From the NCBI RefSeq assembly GCF_000970305.1, contig NZ_CP009517.1, forward strand, positions 2,542,001-2,606,000: a stretch of 64,000 bases of DNA, given 5' to 3'. A program made the position numbers and the translations under genes. The notes beneath the pieces were generated by a model. The model was not told where the DNA came from. It searched no databases and saw only the letters and a list, made by a program, of their open reading frames with translations. This stretch comes from Methanosarcina barkeri 3. Lineage in GTDB: Archaea > Halobacteriota > Methanosarcinia > Methanosarcinales > Methanosarcinaceae. Shown piece by piece: positions 16,420 through 25,426 of this stretch (positions are counted from its first letter, which is position 1; each line of letters begins with the position of its first letter).

Positions 16420-17424
16420 TCACTTCTCAATTTCAATCTGTCTTTCAATTTCCCTTGCCAGATTTTCTGCAGAATGAATGTAAAATGATGCAGGAAGCCC
16501 TGTGTTTGAGATCATATAGAACAGGTTCATGGTTGTCCTGTTAAGACCAGGGAAACAGCTCAATAGGGTGCTTCTTGAGATTTTGACCATTGTATCCAGA
16601 GATTTTATTCCGGTAAGGTAATTTTCTGCGTTTCTGCTTTTCTGGCTTTTTTCAAAAATCAGATCTATCCAGGTATTCATTTCGTCGATCAGAAGCTCTC
16701 TGGTAAGGTCTTCAGGAACTATGTAACTTTTTCCTTTTGCTATATTTCTGAAAAACTCTTTGAAATTCTCTCCTTTCGCGAGAGTATATACCTTTCCCAG
16801 GTTCCCTGTATGGGTGTCGGTTGTTGCGGCAATACCTTTGCCAAAGCTCTCAGCAAGAGCAATTGTAAGTTCGTTTTTCTGTTTGAGTTCGTGCATATTG
16901 TACTCAAGTACAGGGAAAAGTTTTGCTAGCCTTGGGACTGAAGACGGATTCGGGTCACTATGGAACTCAAACCAGAAAGGATGGTTGTAAATAAAAGGAA
17001 GTTTATTCCGCTTGAGGTATCTGATAAAGCTTCTCAGGTCATGTTCGATTTCTGCAATTTCCATAAGTTCAAAGAACTGTTCTCTGTCGAACTCGAAGAT
17101 GTTAATATGCAATGAATGCCCTACAAATTCCGGATCATAGATACTTATTTCAACCCCAGGGACAAGTTTTTCACGGTTCCACCCGAGAATTTCATATGCC
17201 TCAATGGTATCGTGATCTGTAAATGTCACGTAATCCATTCCCATCTTTAGAGCCTTCTCATAAAGACTTTCAGGGTGCAGGTCTCTTACGGGAAGCACGT
17301 CAAAGGAACAGCTTGTATGAACGTGCAGGTCTGCCCGCCTCCAGCCTTCTTCCATAAGCTCAACTGCTTGTTCCGGAGTTATCAGTTTCTCCTCGTAGTT
17401 TCTCGGCCTTCTCCCCATAGGCAT
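16420..17424 (-). CDS. PHP domain metal-dependent phosphoesterase
   Basis: A 334-residue protein. The PHP motif HVHTSCSFD lies near residue 34, followed by TFTDHDT (about residue 68), an HPFWFE motif near residue 150, and a late TDTHTG motif (about residue 204); together these histidines and aspartates form the trinuclear metal site. PHP enzymes hydrolyse phosphoesters of nucleotides, histidinol phosphate or DNA ends. The C-terminal 100 residues do not match a domain I know. It lies 384 bp upstream of the ABC operon on the same strand. Confidence 0.78.
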   Translation of the reverse strand: MPMGRRPRNYEEKLITPEQAVELMEEGWRRADLHVHTSCSFDVLPVRDLHPESLYEKALKMGMDYVTFTDHDTIEAYEILGWNREKLVPGVEISIYDPEFVGHSLHINIFEFDREQFFELMEIAEIEHDLRSFIRYLKRNKLPFIYNHPFWFEFHSDPNPSSVPRLAKLFPVLEYNMHELKQKNELTIALAESFGKGIAATTDTHTGNLGKVYTLAKGENFKEFFRNIAKGKSYIVPEDLTRELLIDEMNTWIDLIFEKSQKSRNAENYLTGIKSLDTMVKISRSTLLSCFPGLNRTTMNLFYMISNTGLPASFYIHSAENLAREIERQIEIEK

Positions 17425-17840
17425 AAAACCTTGCAGTTTAATCTCATTTCAATTATTTTTATTAACTTTTTAATTTATCCCCAATATAGTATATCCTTTT
17501 TTTAGATTAAGGTTTTCCGAAAGAATTCCTGGAAAACCTTTATGAAAAATATTTATAAAAATGTTTTCATAATTATTTGTAGGAGAATTGTAGTAATAAT
17601 TGTGGTAATAATTGTGGAAAATCATAAGAAAATTTGAGTATAGGTCTCCGGTGGTAAAACCAGAAATTGAAAAAAAATGTTCTGTATTTCCTTTAAAGAG
17701 ATAAGGTTTCATTTACATTCTATTAGAGATATTTGAGAAATTTCTACATAGCTCAAAAAAATTTCTGGATAAATATATGTCGAAATAATTTTAATTGATA
17801 ACAACAGTCGATATATTTTAAACTAATTAAAGGGCAAGGT
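17425..17840. other. AT-rich intergenic region upstream of the PHP gene
   Basis: About 400 bp with short direct repeats of the kind AATAATTGTGGT near 17590-17615 and no credible gene. It should hold the promoter of the PHP gene (minus strand). Confidence 0.35.
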
Positions 17841-17842
17841 GA

Positions 17843-18004
17843 ACTACGGAGTTTTCAAGTTTTATTGAGTATGGGCTTGAGGCAAAAATCTACTCAGGAG
17901 ACCTGGATAAGACTGAAAGGCTGAAAAAAATAAAATCCGGGTAGGTATTCTATCAACAGAATGATCAAATCCAATTCAGGGCTGCTTATTGGCTGGATAA
18001 ATAA
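17843..18004 (+). pseudogene. Gene fragment with in-frame TAG (unknown family)
   Basis: A protein-like frame bounded by TGA at 17840 and TAA at 18002. It reads EFSSFIEYGLEAKIYSGD, then LDKTERLKKIKSG, then TAG (17942-17944), then VFYQQNDQIQFRAAYWLDK. No start codon is found upstream. The residue pattern is that of a real protein interior and continues past the TAG in the same frame, so the TAG may be a recent mutation or, in Methanosarcina, an amber codon read as pyrrolysine. A decayed remnant is the simpler reading. Confidence 0.35.
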
Positions 18005-18143
18005 ATCCGGAGTGGGACGAGAACTTTCACATTATAGGCTCAGTGAGTTTGTGAATATAAAACTGTTGTTAATAGATAAACAGAGGCTTTAAGGTACGTA
18101 TTGCTAATTATATTATACTAAATTTAAGGTAAGGGGGAATATA

Positions 18144-18521
18144 TTGTCCGAGTTAGCTGAGCAGGATGTAATGTCCAGGTTAATCAGGCTGGAACAGAAA
18201 ATGAATGACCTGGATAGGAGTGTGGATGCCCTGATAGACGAATTAGAGAGTCTGGAGGCTGTAGCTAGAGAACTAAAGTTGACAGAATCGGTAGACAAAT
18301 TCGACAAATATATCGAGGAGGTAGGGCAAATCAAAGAAGACTTAAGCTGCAAATTATCAGATGAAATCGAAAATGAACAAATGAGGGAACTAATAGAGTC
18401 AAGGATGAAAACTGTACCAGCAGATATCGAAACTCTAAGAAATGAATATAGTTCTGCTCGAGGTAAACTGGCAGAAATCCGGGAAGAGTTAAGAAAAAGA
18501 AGACTAAGTAAGCCGGATTGA
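18144..18521 (+). CDS. Small coiled-coil protein of unknown function
   Basis: A 125-residue, highly charged protein with no cysteines and no membrane segment. Nearly the whole length has heptad-like spacing of hydrophobic residues (RLIRLEQKMNDLDRSVDALI; LAEIREELRKRR at the end), so it should form a long helical coiled coil. The start is TTG, chosen because a purine-rich GGGGG tract lies about 10 bases upstream. It stands alone, with gene fragments on both sides. No family recognised. Confidence 0.6.
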   Translation: MSELAEQDVMSRLIRLEQKMNDLDRSVDALIDELESLEAVARELKLTESVDKFDKYIEEVGQIKEDLSCKLSDEIENEQMRELIESRMKTVPADIETLRNEYSSARGKLAEIREELRKRRLSKPD

Positions 18522-18760
18522 GCATTCAGAAATTTCATCAATTGAAGAAATTTTTTCTGTAATAAAGGCTGAATGAAAGTACCGGTGACTGAACTCAATT
18601 CTTCATACCGGGACACAATTGACAATGGTTTTTTCCAATAAAGATATAAAACGGAAAAGCCTTTATGCACTGATTTTTGCTTGGTGCCAGGCCATGCCTG
18701 GAGGTTGCAAGACACAACTTTCAGGGTAAAAAAGAAAGAAAAATGAAATTATTTTTCTAA
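18522..18760. other. Intergenic stretch downstream of the coiled-coil gene
   Basis: No credible gene. The frames are short on both strands. Confidence 0.3.
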
Positions 18761-18898
18761 TCAAGGTGATTTCTTTCGTTTTAACACTAAAAACGTAAGG
18801 GCTACAGTCACAGATGCAAATATCCAAAATATAATGGTAAATGGATTTATTGCTTTTTTGAGCACGTTTATCTTATTTTTTAGCCATAGCAGGTTCAC
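18761..18898 (-). CDS. Possible 45-residue single-pass membrane protein
   Basis: A short frame starting at GTG (18898) with GGAG nine bases upstream and ending at TGA (18761-18763). It has a basic N-terminus (LKNKINVLKKAINP), one strongly hydrophobic segment (FTIIFWIFASVTVALTFLVL), and a basic tail KRKKSP. It may be a genuine small membrane protein or the preserved C-terminal anchor of a larger lost gene. No homologue recognised. Confidence 0.35.
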   Translation of the reverse strand: MNLLWLKNKINVLKKAINPFTIIFWIFASVTVALTFLVLKRKKSP

Positions 18899-18997
18899 TT
18901 AGTCCAGCTCCATGAATATTTGGCTACGTAATCATAAATCTTTGGCTACGTAATTATATGTCTTATATTGAATACTAGTATCATTAGCAAAGGTAAA

Positions 18998-19069
18998 GAT
19001 ATTGATTCAGATCTTTCCGATGATATTGATTTAGATCTTTCCGATGATATTGACTTAGATCTTTCCGAT
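18998..19069. repeat. Three-copy 24-bp tandem repeat
   Basis: Three copies of GATATTGATTTAGATCTTTC plus CGAT, with one or two changes each. If translated on the plus strand they give an acidic DIDLDLSD octapeptide. The surrounding frame (TTG 18968 to about 19099) is 43 residues and not convincing as a gene. Confidence 0.8.
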
Positions 19070-19177
19070 AATAGAGCTGTCCGAAAAGTCAATAATTGAA
19101 TGGTGTAAGATTATAATCGGTCTAAATATTCGTATATACGTTCCGGTTTCGCGTCTTACACATTTTCAAAGTAATAC

Positions 19178-19430
19178 TAAATAACCACTTTTCGCACAGG
19201 ATCTAAGTTGCAGGGTAATCTTTTTCATGAAATTTTCGAACTTTGCTTAAACTTCTACCAATATTTATCTCTATTTATTTTGTCATCTGCTAATCTAACA
19301 ACGCATATATCTTTCTATCGAAAGTTACTCAGATCTAAGGGTAATTCAATAATAAATGAGCAATTTAATATAAGTATCATATCATTTAAAACTACAATGC
19401 TCAACGTAATTCTAAAAAATGATAAATTAT
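19178..19430 (+). repeat. Diverged direct repeat, left copy
   Basis: This segment aligns by eye with 20573-20815. Shared blocks include ATAACCA followed by TTTTCG, CTTTTTCATGA, TTTATCT, GGTAATTCAA, and GATTTAATATAA-like sequence, in the same order and spacing. The pair brackets the Mrr-like nuclease gene. Neither copy encodes a convincing protein. They may be decayed ends of a mobile element. Confidence 0.45.
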
Positions 19431-19576
19431 GACAAAGTTCTGACAATAGGTATCCAGTTGATAGCTCCCTTACTTTTTGAGTATTTTTTTTTATCTATAC
19501 TTTTCCAAATTCGATTTTTCGATAGCAAGTAAGGAACTGAAGGTATTATAAAACAGATAAACTTAATTGGAAATTA

Positions 19577-19633
19577 GTTAAGCTGGAAGGATAACAAGTT
19601 AAGCCAGCTTAACGAGCTTGCTTTTATGCAAGC
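19577..19633. terminator. Two consecutive inverted repeats downstream of the Mrr-like gene
   Basis: GTTAAGCTGG (19577-19586) pairs with CCAGCTTAAC (19604-19613), and GCTTGC (19616-19621) pairs with GCAAGC (19628-19633). They lie just beyond the 3' end of the minus-strand nuclease gene, so an RNA-structure or termination role is plausible. Confidence 0.35.
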
Positions 19634-19667
19634 ACTTAACATTCAAAGTCTGCCCTACTTTCAAATC

Positions 19668-20333
19668 TTAATTATGGATAGTATTAATCAGCTTTTCAAG
19701 TTCATTTCTATCAACTAAATCAATAAAATTCGCTTCAGCTAGTTGTTTGGCAGAATCGGTAAAGTAACTATTTGTAACTACTATGCCCTCAGTGCACTTG
19801 TAAAAACCTTTTGCAGCTACGACTTCCTGTACTGCGCTATTTGAGACTTTACCCGAATATCGTTTGACCTGAACAGCGATTTTTGTTTTTCCTTTTGATG
19901 TTAGAATAAGATCCGCGCCCTGATCACCTGAGAATGGAGTATGATAAACTGAATATCCTAAGTCTTCGTAAACGCATTTCATAAATTCTTCAAATTTGTA
20001 TCCATCCATTTCATCAATTTCGGCTAATGTAGGTAGTACTGGCTTTGATGAATTGTTTGGAAGCCGTTTTACAATTCTATAAGGTAAGTGAATTAAAAAA
20101 CTAAAAAATAGACATAGTGATTTCAGTGAACGCATTACGAAACTAAACAGCTGCCACATTAATTTCAGTAAGTGAATCAAGAAACTAAACAATAGCCTCA
20201 TTGCTTTCAGTAAGTAAATTGGAAAACTAAACAGCAGCTTTATTGATTTTAGAAAAAGACATAACACAATCTTAAATATTCCAGTAACAAAACTGTGTTG
20301 TTTTCTTCGTTTTCCTCTCTTTGACATTTTCAT
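19668..20333 (-). CDS. Membrane-anchored Mrr-like restriction endonuclease
   Basis: About 221 residues from ATG 20333, chosen because GGAAG lies six bases upstream; an upstream ATG at 20429 would add 32 residues. After a basic start (MKMSKRGKRRK) come about four or five hydrophobic repeats of 14 residues (LLFSFPIYLLK, LLFSFLIHLLK, QLFSFVMRSLK, LFFSFLIHL). The last 110 residues are an Mrr catalytic domain: MDGYKFEEF, then GDQGADLIL and IAVQVKRYSGKVSNSAVQEV, which supply the D...QxK nuclease core. Mrr enzymes cut methylated or foreign DNA; here the domain appears tethered to the membrane. A stand-alone gene with no methylase beside it. Confidence 0.75.
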   Translation of the reverse strand: MKMSKRGKRRKQHSFVTGIFKIVLCLFLKSIKLLFSFPIYLLKAMRLLFSFLIHLLKLMWQLFSFVMRSLKSLCLFFSFLIHLPYRIVKRLPNNSSKPVLPTLAEIDEMDGYKFEEFMKCVYEDLGYSVYHTPFSGDQGADLILTSKGKTKIAVQVKRYSGKVSNSAVQEVVAAKGFYKCTEGIVVTNSYFTDSAKQLAEANFIDLVDRNELEKLINTIHN

Positions 20334-21058
20334 ACTGTACTTCCTTCTGTTTTTAAGAACCCGCCGACAAGTCTGTGAGGTATGTTGAAAAATTACAATA
20401 AATCTATAGAGGACTTCGATAAACCTCACTTTTTGGCTACCTGCTTATAAAGGATATATAAATGATTTGTTGAAATCAGAGGTTTATCGAAATTCTCTAT
20501 AATATCAGGGTATTCATTCATATCAGGGTATAATCTGTTTTTTCATCCTGCTATTATAAAAGTTGCAGTGGATAACCATTTTTCGGATAGGTCCTAATGA
20601 GGGGATACTTTTTCATGATGTTCTCAAAATTCATTTAAATTCCAGCCAAGATTTATCTTTGTTTTGTATGACATTTGCATGATATGAAATTCTACAGATA
20701 CCTATTTAGAGAAAGGTAATTCAAATCTGAAAGCAGTTTCTCAATTAAAAGAATGATTTAATATAAATATACTGTCGTTTGAAATGAAAGTACTCTACTT
20801 CATCTATTTTGATTATCTTTACCTATTTTGACTGTCTATCTTTTTTATGTACATTTTTTGGTTATGCTCTAGTTATGTTTTAGTTATGCTTTTCTAAACT
20901 AATAATTCCAATATATTTCTGAAGATGTTAGAATAACTTAATTCCTTCCCTGAAAACCTAATCGAGAGCCAGAATATAATCCGATGAACATTACATGCCA
21001 ACATACTAACATTTAAAATCAATAAATTACTATAAAATGTAATAAAAAATAGGGAGGA
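20334..21058. other. AT-rich intergenic region containing the right copy of the diverged repeat
   Basis: About 725 bp with no convincing gene. The segment 20573-20815 aligns with 19178-19430. An inverted pair of CGATAAACCTC-like and GAGGTTTATCG-like sequence occurs near 20410 and 20490. Confidence 0.4.
20573..20815 (+). repeat. Diverged direct repeat, right copy
   Basis: Counterpart of 19178-19430 with many substitutions and small gaps. See the left copy for shared blocks. Confidence 0.45.
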
Positions 21059-21095
21059 ATGAAAAATAAAAATAATTAGGAGGACAGCAATTGCA

Positions 21096-22166
21096 TTGAG
21101 TCTTTCCCTGGCAATTCTTTTTTTAATTGCAGGAACAGCCACTGCAAGTTGTGTTTGTCCTGAGCCCCCGATGACAGATATCGGGTTAAAGCAAGTACCA
21201 TATAATATCAACGGTGTTTTTACAACCGTATCAGGCATCTCCTACGACTCCGCATCCGGCGGATTTGTCACAAACAACTCAGGAGAAGTTTACAACGTCA
21301 CTCAGTATGACAGGCTGTTCAAGATCGTGGAGGATAACTCCTGCTCTCCTTTGTCCTTTGCCATTGACGATAAACACGGTGCGCATTTCTTCAGCCATAT
21401 AAAGAATGGAAATGCAACATTGTTCCGAAGCGGTGTCATCGAGTCAAAAAACGTTTTTTCAACGGGTACTATCTCCAGTTCAGGTGGAGTTGTCACAGTG
21501 CAGACGGCTCTCGCAGTTCGTAACAGAACGACAGTTCCCAATGACAGTATGGATAACCCTAATCTCACCGGCAACTGGACAACTGCTCAGAATAGTGTTT
21601 ACCAGATAAACAGCCAGGAAGGAAACGTGTTTTCCGGTAGAATTTTCGCAAACGGAAAAACAACATTCACACCATTTGCCGGATATATCGACGAGGTTGA
21701 TGAGGACGGTACAGCCGATATTGTTATGCTCTGTGTGAAAGGCAACTTCATCTTAGGCGATGCCAACATAAGCACGCATAATATAACCATTCCCTATGTC
21801 CTCTATGCTGATGGCAGAATCGCATCCTCGCCTCACGAGATTGAGTGGCCGGAAACTAACATGTCGTACAACGTTACCCAGAAATATGCCACAGTTCTGA
21901 ATAGTGACGGGATTACCAAAAATACCTCAAAACAGACCCGGTTGCTGTCGGTTACTGATGAAAGTAAAGGCCAGTATAATCTGACCTCTGCTTCCGACAA
22001 CATAACAGTCATAGGCATTGCCCAGGAAGACAATTCATTTATCGAGTATTCTCCAGATACCGGACTCATCCGCGGTTTTGTTAAATGTAATAAAAAATAT
22101 GATTTCCGTGGAGAATCTGACTTGGCAGAAGTTTCGGTTCATAATTTGAAGCAGAAGAAAGGATAA
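21096..22166 (+). CDS. Secreted protein of unknown function; start unclear
   Basis: At least 356 residues. The N-terminus is a signal peptide (SLSLAILFLIAGTATA) followed by SCVCPEPP, so it is exported and could be lipid-anchored at Cys. The mature part has many N-x-S/T sites and beta-rich spacing, which is typical of archaeal surface proteins; no domain recognised. The start is problematic. The frame is open back to TGA 21060 and encodes a natural signal-peptide N-region (KIKIIRRTAIA) with no ATG, GTG or TTG before TTG 21096. An ATG at 21059 lies in another frame. A strong AGGAGG at 21078-21083 suggests a start near 21090 (ATT) or 21096, or a one-base error or mutation in the A-rich segment. 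Confidence 0.65.
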   Translation: MSLSLAILFLIAGTATASCVCPEPPMTDIGLKQVPYNINGVFTTVSGISYDSASGGFVTNNSGEVYNVTQYDRLFKIVEDNSCSPLSFAIDDKHGAHFFSHIKNGNATLFRSGVIESKNVFSTGTISSSGGVVTVQTALAVRNRTTVPNDSMDNPNLTGNWTTAQNSVYQINSQEGNVFSGRIFANGKTTFTPFAGYIDEVDEDGTADIVMLCVKGNFILGDANISTHNITIPYVLYADGRIASSPHEIEWPETNMSYNVTQKYATVLNSDGITKNTSKQTRLLSVTDESKGQYNLTSASDNITVIGIAQEDNSFIEYSPDTGLIRGFVKCNKKYDFRGESDLAEVSVHNLKQKKG

Positions 22167-22217
22167 GAATCAGAGGAACTCCTGGTAAAGCACCAGATCT
22201 GAAAAATTGATTTTAAG

Positions 22218-22244
22218 AAATTCCCTTGAAAAAGGGAATTTTTT
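22218..22244 (+). terminator. Hairpin followed by T-run
   Basis: AAATTCCCTT (22218-22227), loop GAAA, AAGGGAATTT (22232-22241) and then more T residues. It lies 52 bp after the secreted-protein gene. Confidence 0.7.
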
Positions 22245-22810
22245 AGATTTTATTCTTTGAAGCCAGAAGAAGAAAAATTGTTTAAGGACTAAACGCATAT
22301 GAAACTCTTTGAATAACAGGCACAAAGAAGTGGGAGTACTTTTCACCTTACCCTTTTTGACTATTGATTTTCTTCATTATCCTGAAAAGTAGGGTTGTCT
22401 TGATTTTGGTTTTTCAAAACCGTCGCTAAATTAATCAGTAATTGTCATCAAAGGCTTAAACGTGATTAGGAGTAGAAAATAAAAAGATGCATTGGAAAGC
22501 AGTTTTTTTCCGTATTTCACTCTAACTTAATCGTTCTTAGGTAAGTAAGTATCGAATAACTAAAAAAGCAGATCGATCTGACTAGTGACTAAATAAGCCG
22601 GAAGGATAACTGGGGAAACAGCTTCACGAAGTAATACAAAACAAGCTATACATCAGAGGTTGATACAGAAAAACGGTAGTTTAAATACTAAACTTTTACC
22701 CTAAATCGTGGAAAGCAAACCATGATGAAGTTGTGTCAAAGTGTTTTCATATAAACTTCATCGCGAAAATTTCATAAGTTTTATTTATATCAAAACATTT
22801 AATAAGATAC
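22245..22810. other. AT-rich intergenic region
   Basis: About 560 bp with no convincing frame or long repeat. A stretch near 22595-22625 (GCCGGAAGGATAAC) resembles sequence near 19580 (GCTGGAAGGATAAC), possibly another trace of the repeat family around the Mrr gene. Confidence 0.3.
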
Positions 22811-23836
22811 GTGCTAAAACCTAATGATTTCGAGGGGTTAATACAATTTATTGTAACTGGAAGTTTACTTCCCATTTTAAATTATCTAATCAAGTCCCTT
22901 TTATCGAGGTTATTTAATATAAATTATTTACCTACACCAGGTAAAAGTGAATATAAAAATTTTTTAATTTCCAATTCGCAACCAATATCTGATCTTTTCT
23001 ATAAATTAGAACTATACAAACAAGACACGTCAATGAAATATTTTTGGGGCATTGAGGGCGGGGCGATAGGAGCTCTTTTCTCCATAGCACTATCTTTCCT
23101 CTTTTTTATAATTTCTGCAATAAAGGGATTTAATAAGTTTACATTATTCGAACCGTATTATAATTATTGTTATTGTGTACAAAAAGATATTGATTTACTT
23201 TCTATAGTTATGTCTTTTAATCTTTTTAGTTTAATTGCGATAACGATTATAGCTTTATTTCTATATCTTTTATACTCAAAAGGATACAATGAGCCAAAGC
23301 TTACAGAAGAATTGTCATTAAAAAGATGGTCAAAATATATTTATTATATCCATTGGTTTTCAATGGGAATATTAATTGGAACTAATGGAGTTGTTTTATA
23401 TCTTACTCTGTGGTTTCATGACATCTTTATAAGATTTATAGGTCAATCTACGATCGGACTTATAAATTACGTGATGTCTATTGTTATTATATGTATATAT
23501 TTAATTAATTTTATGACAAGTATAATTTTTGTTATTTATTTACACAATGCCACTAATTTATTTTCGCGTCTCTTTAAGCAAAAGATAAATAATTTTTATA
23601 TAGATGATTTGCCCCGTGTAAGAATTAAAACCGATGGAGGTGATGCCTCAGGTAAAATTAATGATATCCAAAATGAATCATTGATAATTTTAAACGATGG
23701 CAGCGTATTGAAAGCGATACGTTGGGATCAAATAAAGATAATGGAGCTTGAAAAAACTGACGTAAATAACAAAATGATCATGAAATTTTTACCTCAGACT
23801 ACTGAAAATAATAAATCTTGGTGGAAATTTTGGTAA
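22811..23836 (+). CDS. Multi-pass membrane protein of unknown function
   Basis: A 341-residue protein starting at GTG. About five hydrophobic segments are visible: residues about 10-34, 78-100, 125-153, 180-206 and 216-248. A soluble C-terminal domain follows with a beta-rich stretch (RVRIKTDGG, NESLIILNDGSVLKAI) that could be a small SH3-like or Sm-like barrel. Codon use is markedly AT-rich relative to the nurA-herA genes downstream, suggesting horizontal acquisition. No family recognised. Confidence 0.65.
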   Translation: MLKPNDFEGLIQFIVTGSLLPILNYLIKSLLSRLFNINYLPTPGKSEYKNFLISNSQPISDLFYKLELYKQDTSMKYFWGIEGGAIGALFSIALSFLFFIISAIKGFNKFTLFEPYYNYCYCVQKDIDLLSIVMSFNLFSLIAITIIALFLYLLYSKGYNEPKLTEELSLKRWSKYIYYIHWFSMGILIGTNGVVLYLTLWFHDIFIRFIGQSTIGLINYVMSIVIICIYLINFMTSIIFVIYLHNATNLFSRLFKQKINNFYIDDLPRVRIKTDGGDASGKINDIQNESLIILNDGSVLKAIRWDQIKIMELEKTDVNNKMIMKFLPQTTENNKSWWKFW

Positions 23837-24059
23837 ATAAGTGAGATTTGCGTGTTAATTTGAAAAGTATATTCATCTTACTTTCCACAGCAAATTTTCA
23901 GATTTCATAATTTTTTGCTATTGATTTTTAATCTAACAAGGATTTATTGAACTTTTGTGCAGGAATTAAAAGCAACTATATGATGTATTTGGAGACCAAA
24001 AACGAATATCATCCTTTCTTTTCTAATAAAGTACCTGCATTTTTCCTTTCCACTCAACA

Positions 24060-24068
24060 AATATATAA
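24060..24068 (+). promoter_or_regulatory. TATA box of nurA-herA, probably giving a leaderless transcript
   Basis: AATATATAA lies about 25-30 bases before ATG 24092, so transcription should begin at or next to the start codon. This fits the absence of a Shine-Dalgarno site. Confidence 0.45.
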
Positions 24069-24091
24069 ACTCCCCAAAGTATCTTTTATCC

Positions 24092-25426
24092 ATGACCCTT
24101 GAGCCCGTGCATATGCATAAAATCTCGGAGCTTGCAAAAAAGATTGACCGTTCGTTTGAGTCTGAGGAGGTAAAAACGGCTTCGGACATCTATTCTTTGC
24201 TTGAGGAGTTAAGGCTCGATGGGAGGGTCATTCTTAAAGCCATAGACAGGCTCTTTCGTGGGATTGTAAGGACTCAACTGATGGCACAGGGAGATGACCC
24301 GTATCCGCTTACTTACGCCTGCGACAGCGGAAGTACAAACCCAAGGACTTATGACAGCGGGCTTTTCGTGGATTTTTGCCACTGCGGGCTGGCTGCAACG
24401 CCTACTAACCTTGATATTCAGAGATTCAGAACAATCGTATGCGCTGCTTATTCTTCTTCCCATAGGATATCCATGCAGGCTACTCAAGGCTGGGAAACCT
24501 TCGATGAAGGATTTGGAAGGGCAAAACTGGTTACAATTGCTCCTGACGAGTTAAAAAGAAAAGTTTCTGACATGGTCCACAGTTTTGCAATGTACCTGGC
24601 AGAATCCGAGCATATTCTTTTCATGAAAGACAGGTTTGAACCTGAGAGTTTTTTCATAATGGACGGGCCGGTTTATCCAAAACAGTTAATGTACTGGATG
24701 GTGCTGGACGACGAGGACGTAAGGGTCCGGCAGAACAACGACGCCCGAAAAATTCTCCAGAACTACATCGATATCATGGATCATTTCCTGAAAAACCGGC
24801 AGCCTGTAATTGGTTTTGTGAAAAACCCCACTGATGTGCAGATTATGGAAAGCGTCCGGAAAAAAAGGGAAGCTTTCGACCTGCCCTGGATGCTGGATTC
24901 TCAGTTTTTCAGGAATCTGCTCTCCCTGGAAAAAGTTGACAATGCTTCAGAGCACAATGGAAAAAATTCTAAAAATAATGGGAAGAACGGCAAGCACAAC
25001 GGCTCCAAAAATGATTATATTACTTACACTAACTGGTTTTTGCAGCCCAACAGGTTTTACGAAAAATTGCTTAACGGGACTTCGCCCCTTGCAGCCGCAG
25101 ATCCGCTTCAGAAGGAACTCAGGCACAATTTCCCGTCTGAAGATTATGCTCTTTGTTTTTTCATGCTTTATGTACCCTACAAAGATGTGGTTTTCAAGGT
25201 TGAGGCCCCGTATGGGCTTGTTAAAGACGACTCTCTCCGTATGCAAATTACCAAAAAAGTGCTCTTTGACCTTTCTTTGTATGGTTTTCCTCTTACCCTC
25301 ACAAAAGCAGACCATCTGGCAAAAATCAGGAAAGTAGAGAGGGAAGAGATTGATAAATTCTTTGAAAATATGAGTCCCGATACTACTTATAATGACACCA
25401 GGTGGAATAAGATTAATGAAATATGA
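24092..25426 (+). CDS. nurA: NurA domain nuclease
   Basis: A 444-residue nuclease that with HerA resects DNA double-strand breaks before homologous recombination. NurA motifs are visible: YACDSGSTNPR near residue 78 (first catalytic Asp), FFIMDGPVYPKQL near residue 190 (second Asp), and VIGFVKNP near residue 250. A low-complexity insert rich in Asn, Lys and Gly (HNGKNSKNNGKNGKHNG) lies around residues 288-305 and is probably a flexible loop. The 3' end overlaps herA, confirming the usual NurA-HerA pairing. Mre11 and Rad50, often adjacent, are not in this window. Confidence 0.85.
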   Translation: MTLEPVHMHKISELAKKIDRSFESEEVKTASDIYSLLEELRLDGRVILKAIDRLFRGIVRTQLMAQGDDPYPLTYACDSGSTNPRTYDSGLFVDFCHCGLAATPTNLDIQRFRTIVCAAYSSSHRISMQATQGWETFDEGFGRAKLVTIAPDELKRKVSDMVHSFAMYLAESEHILFMKDRFEPESFFIMDGPVYPKQLMYWMVLDDEDVRVRQNNDARKILQNYIDIMDHFLKNRQPVIGFVKNPTDVQIMESVRKKREAFDLPWMLDSQFFRNLLSLEKVDNASEHNGKNSKNNGKNGKHNGSKNDYITYTNWFLQPNRFYEKLLNGTSPLAAADPLQKELRHNFPSEDYALCFFMLYVPYKDVVFKVEAPYGLVKDDSLRMQITKKVLFDLSLYGFPLTLTKADHLAKIRKVEREEIDKFFENMSPDTTYNDTRWNKINEI

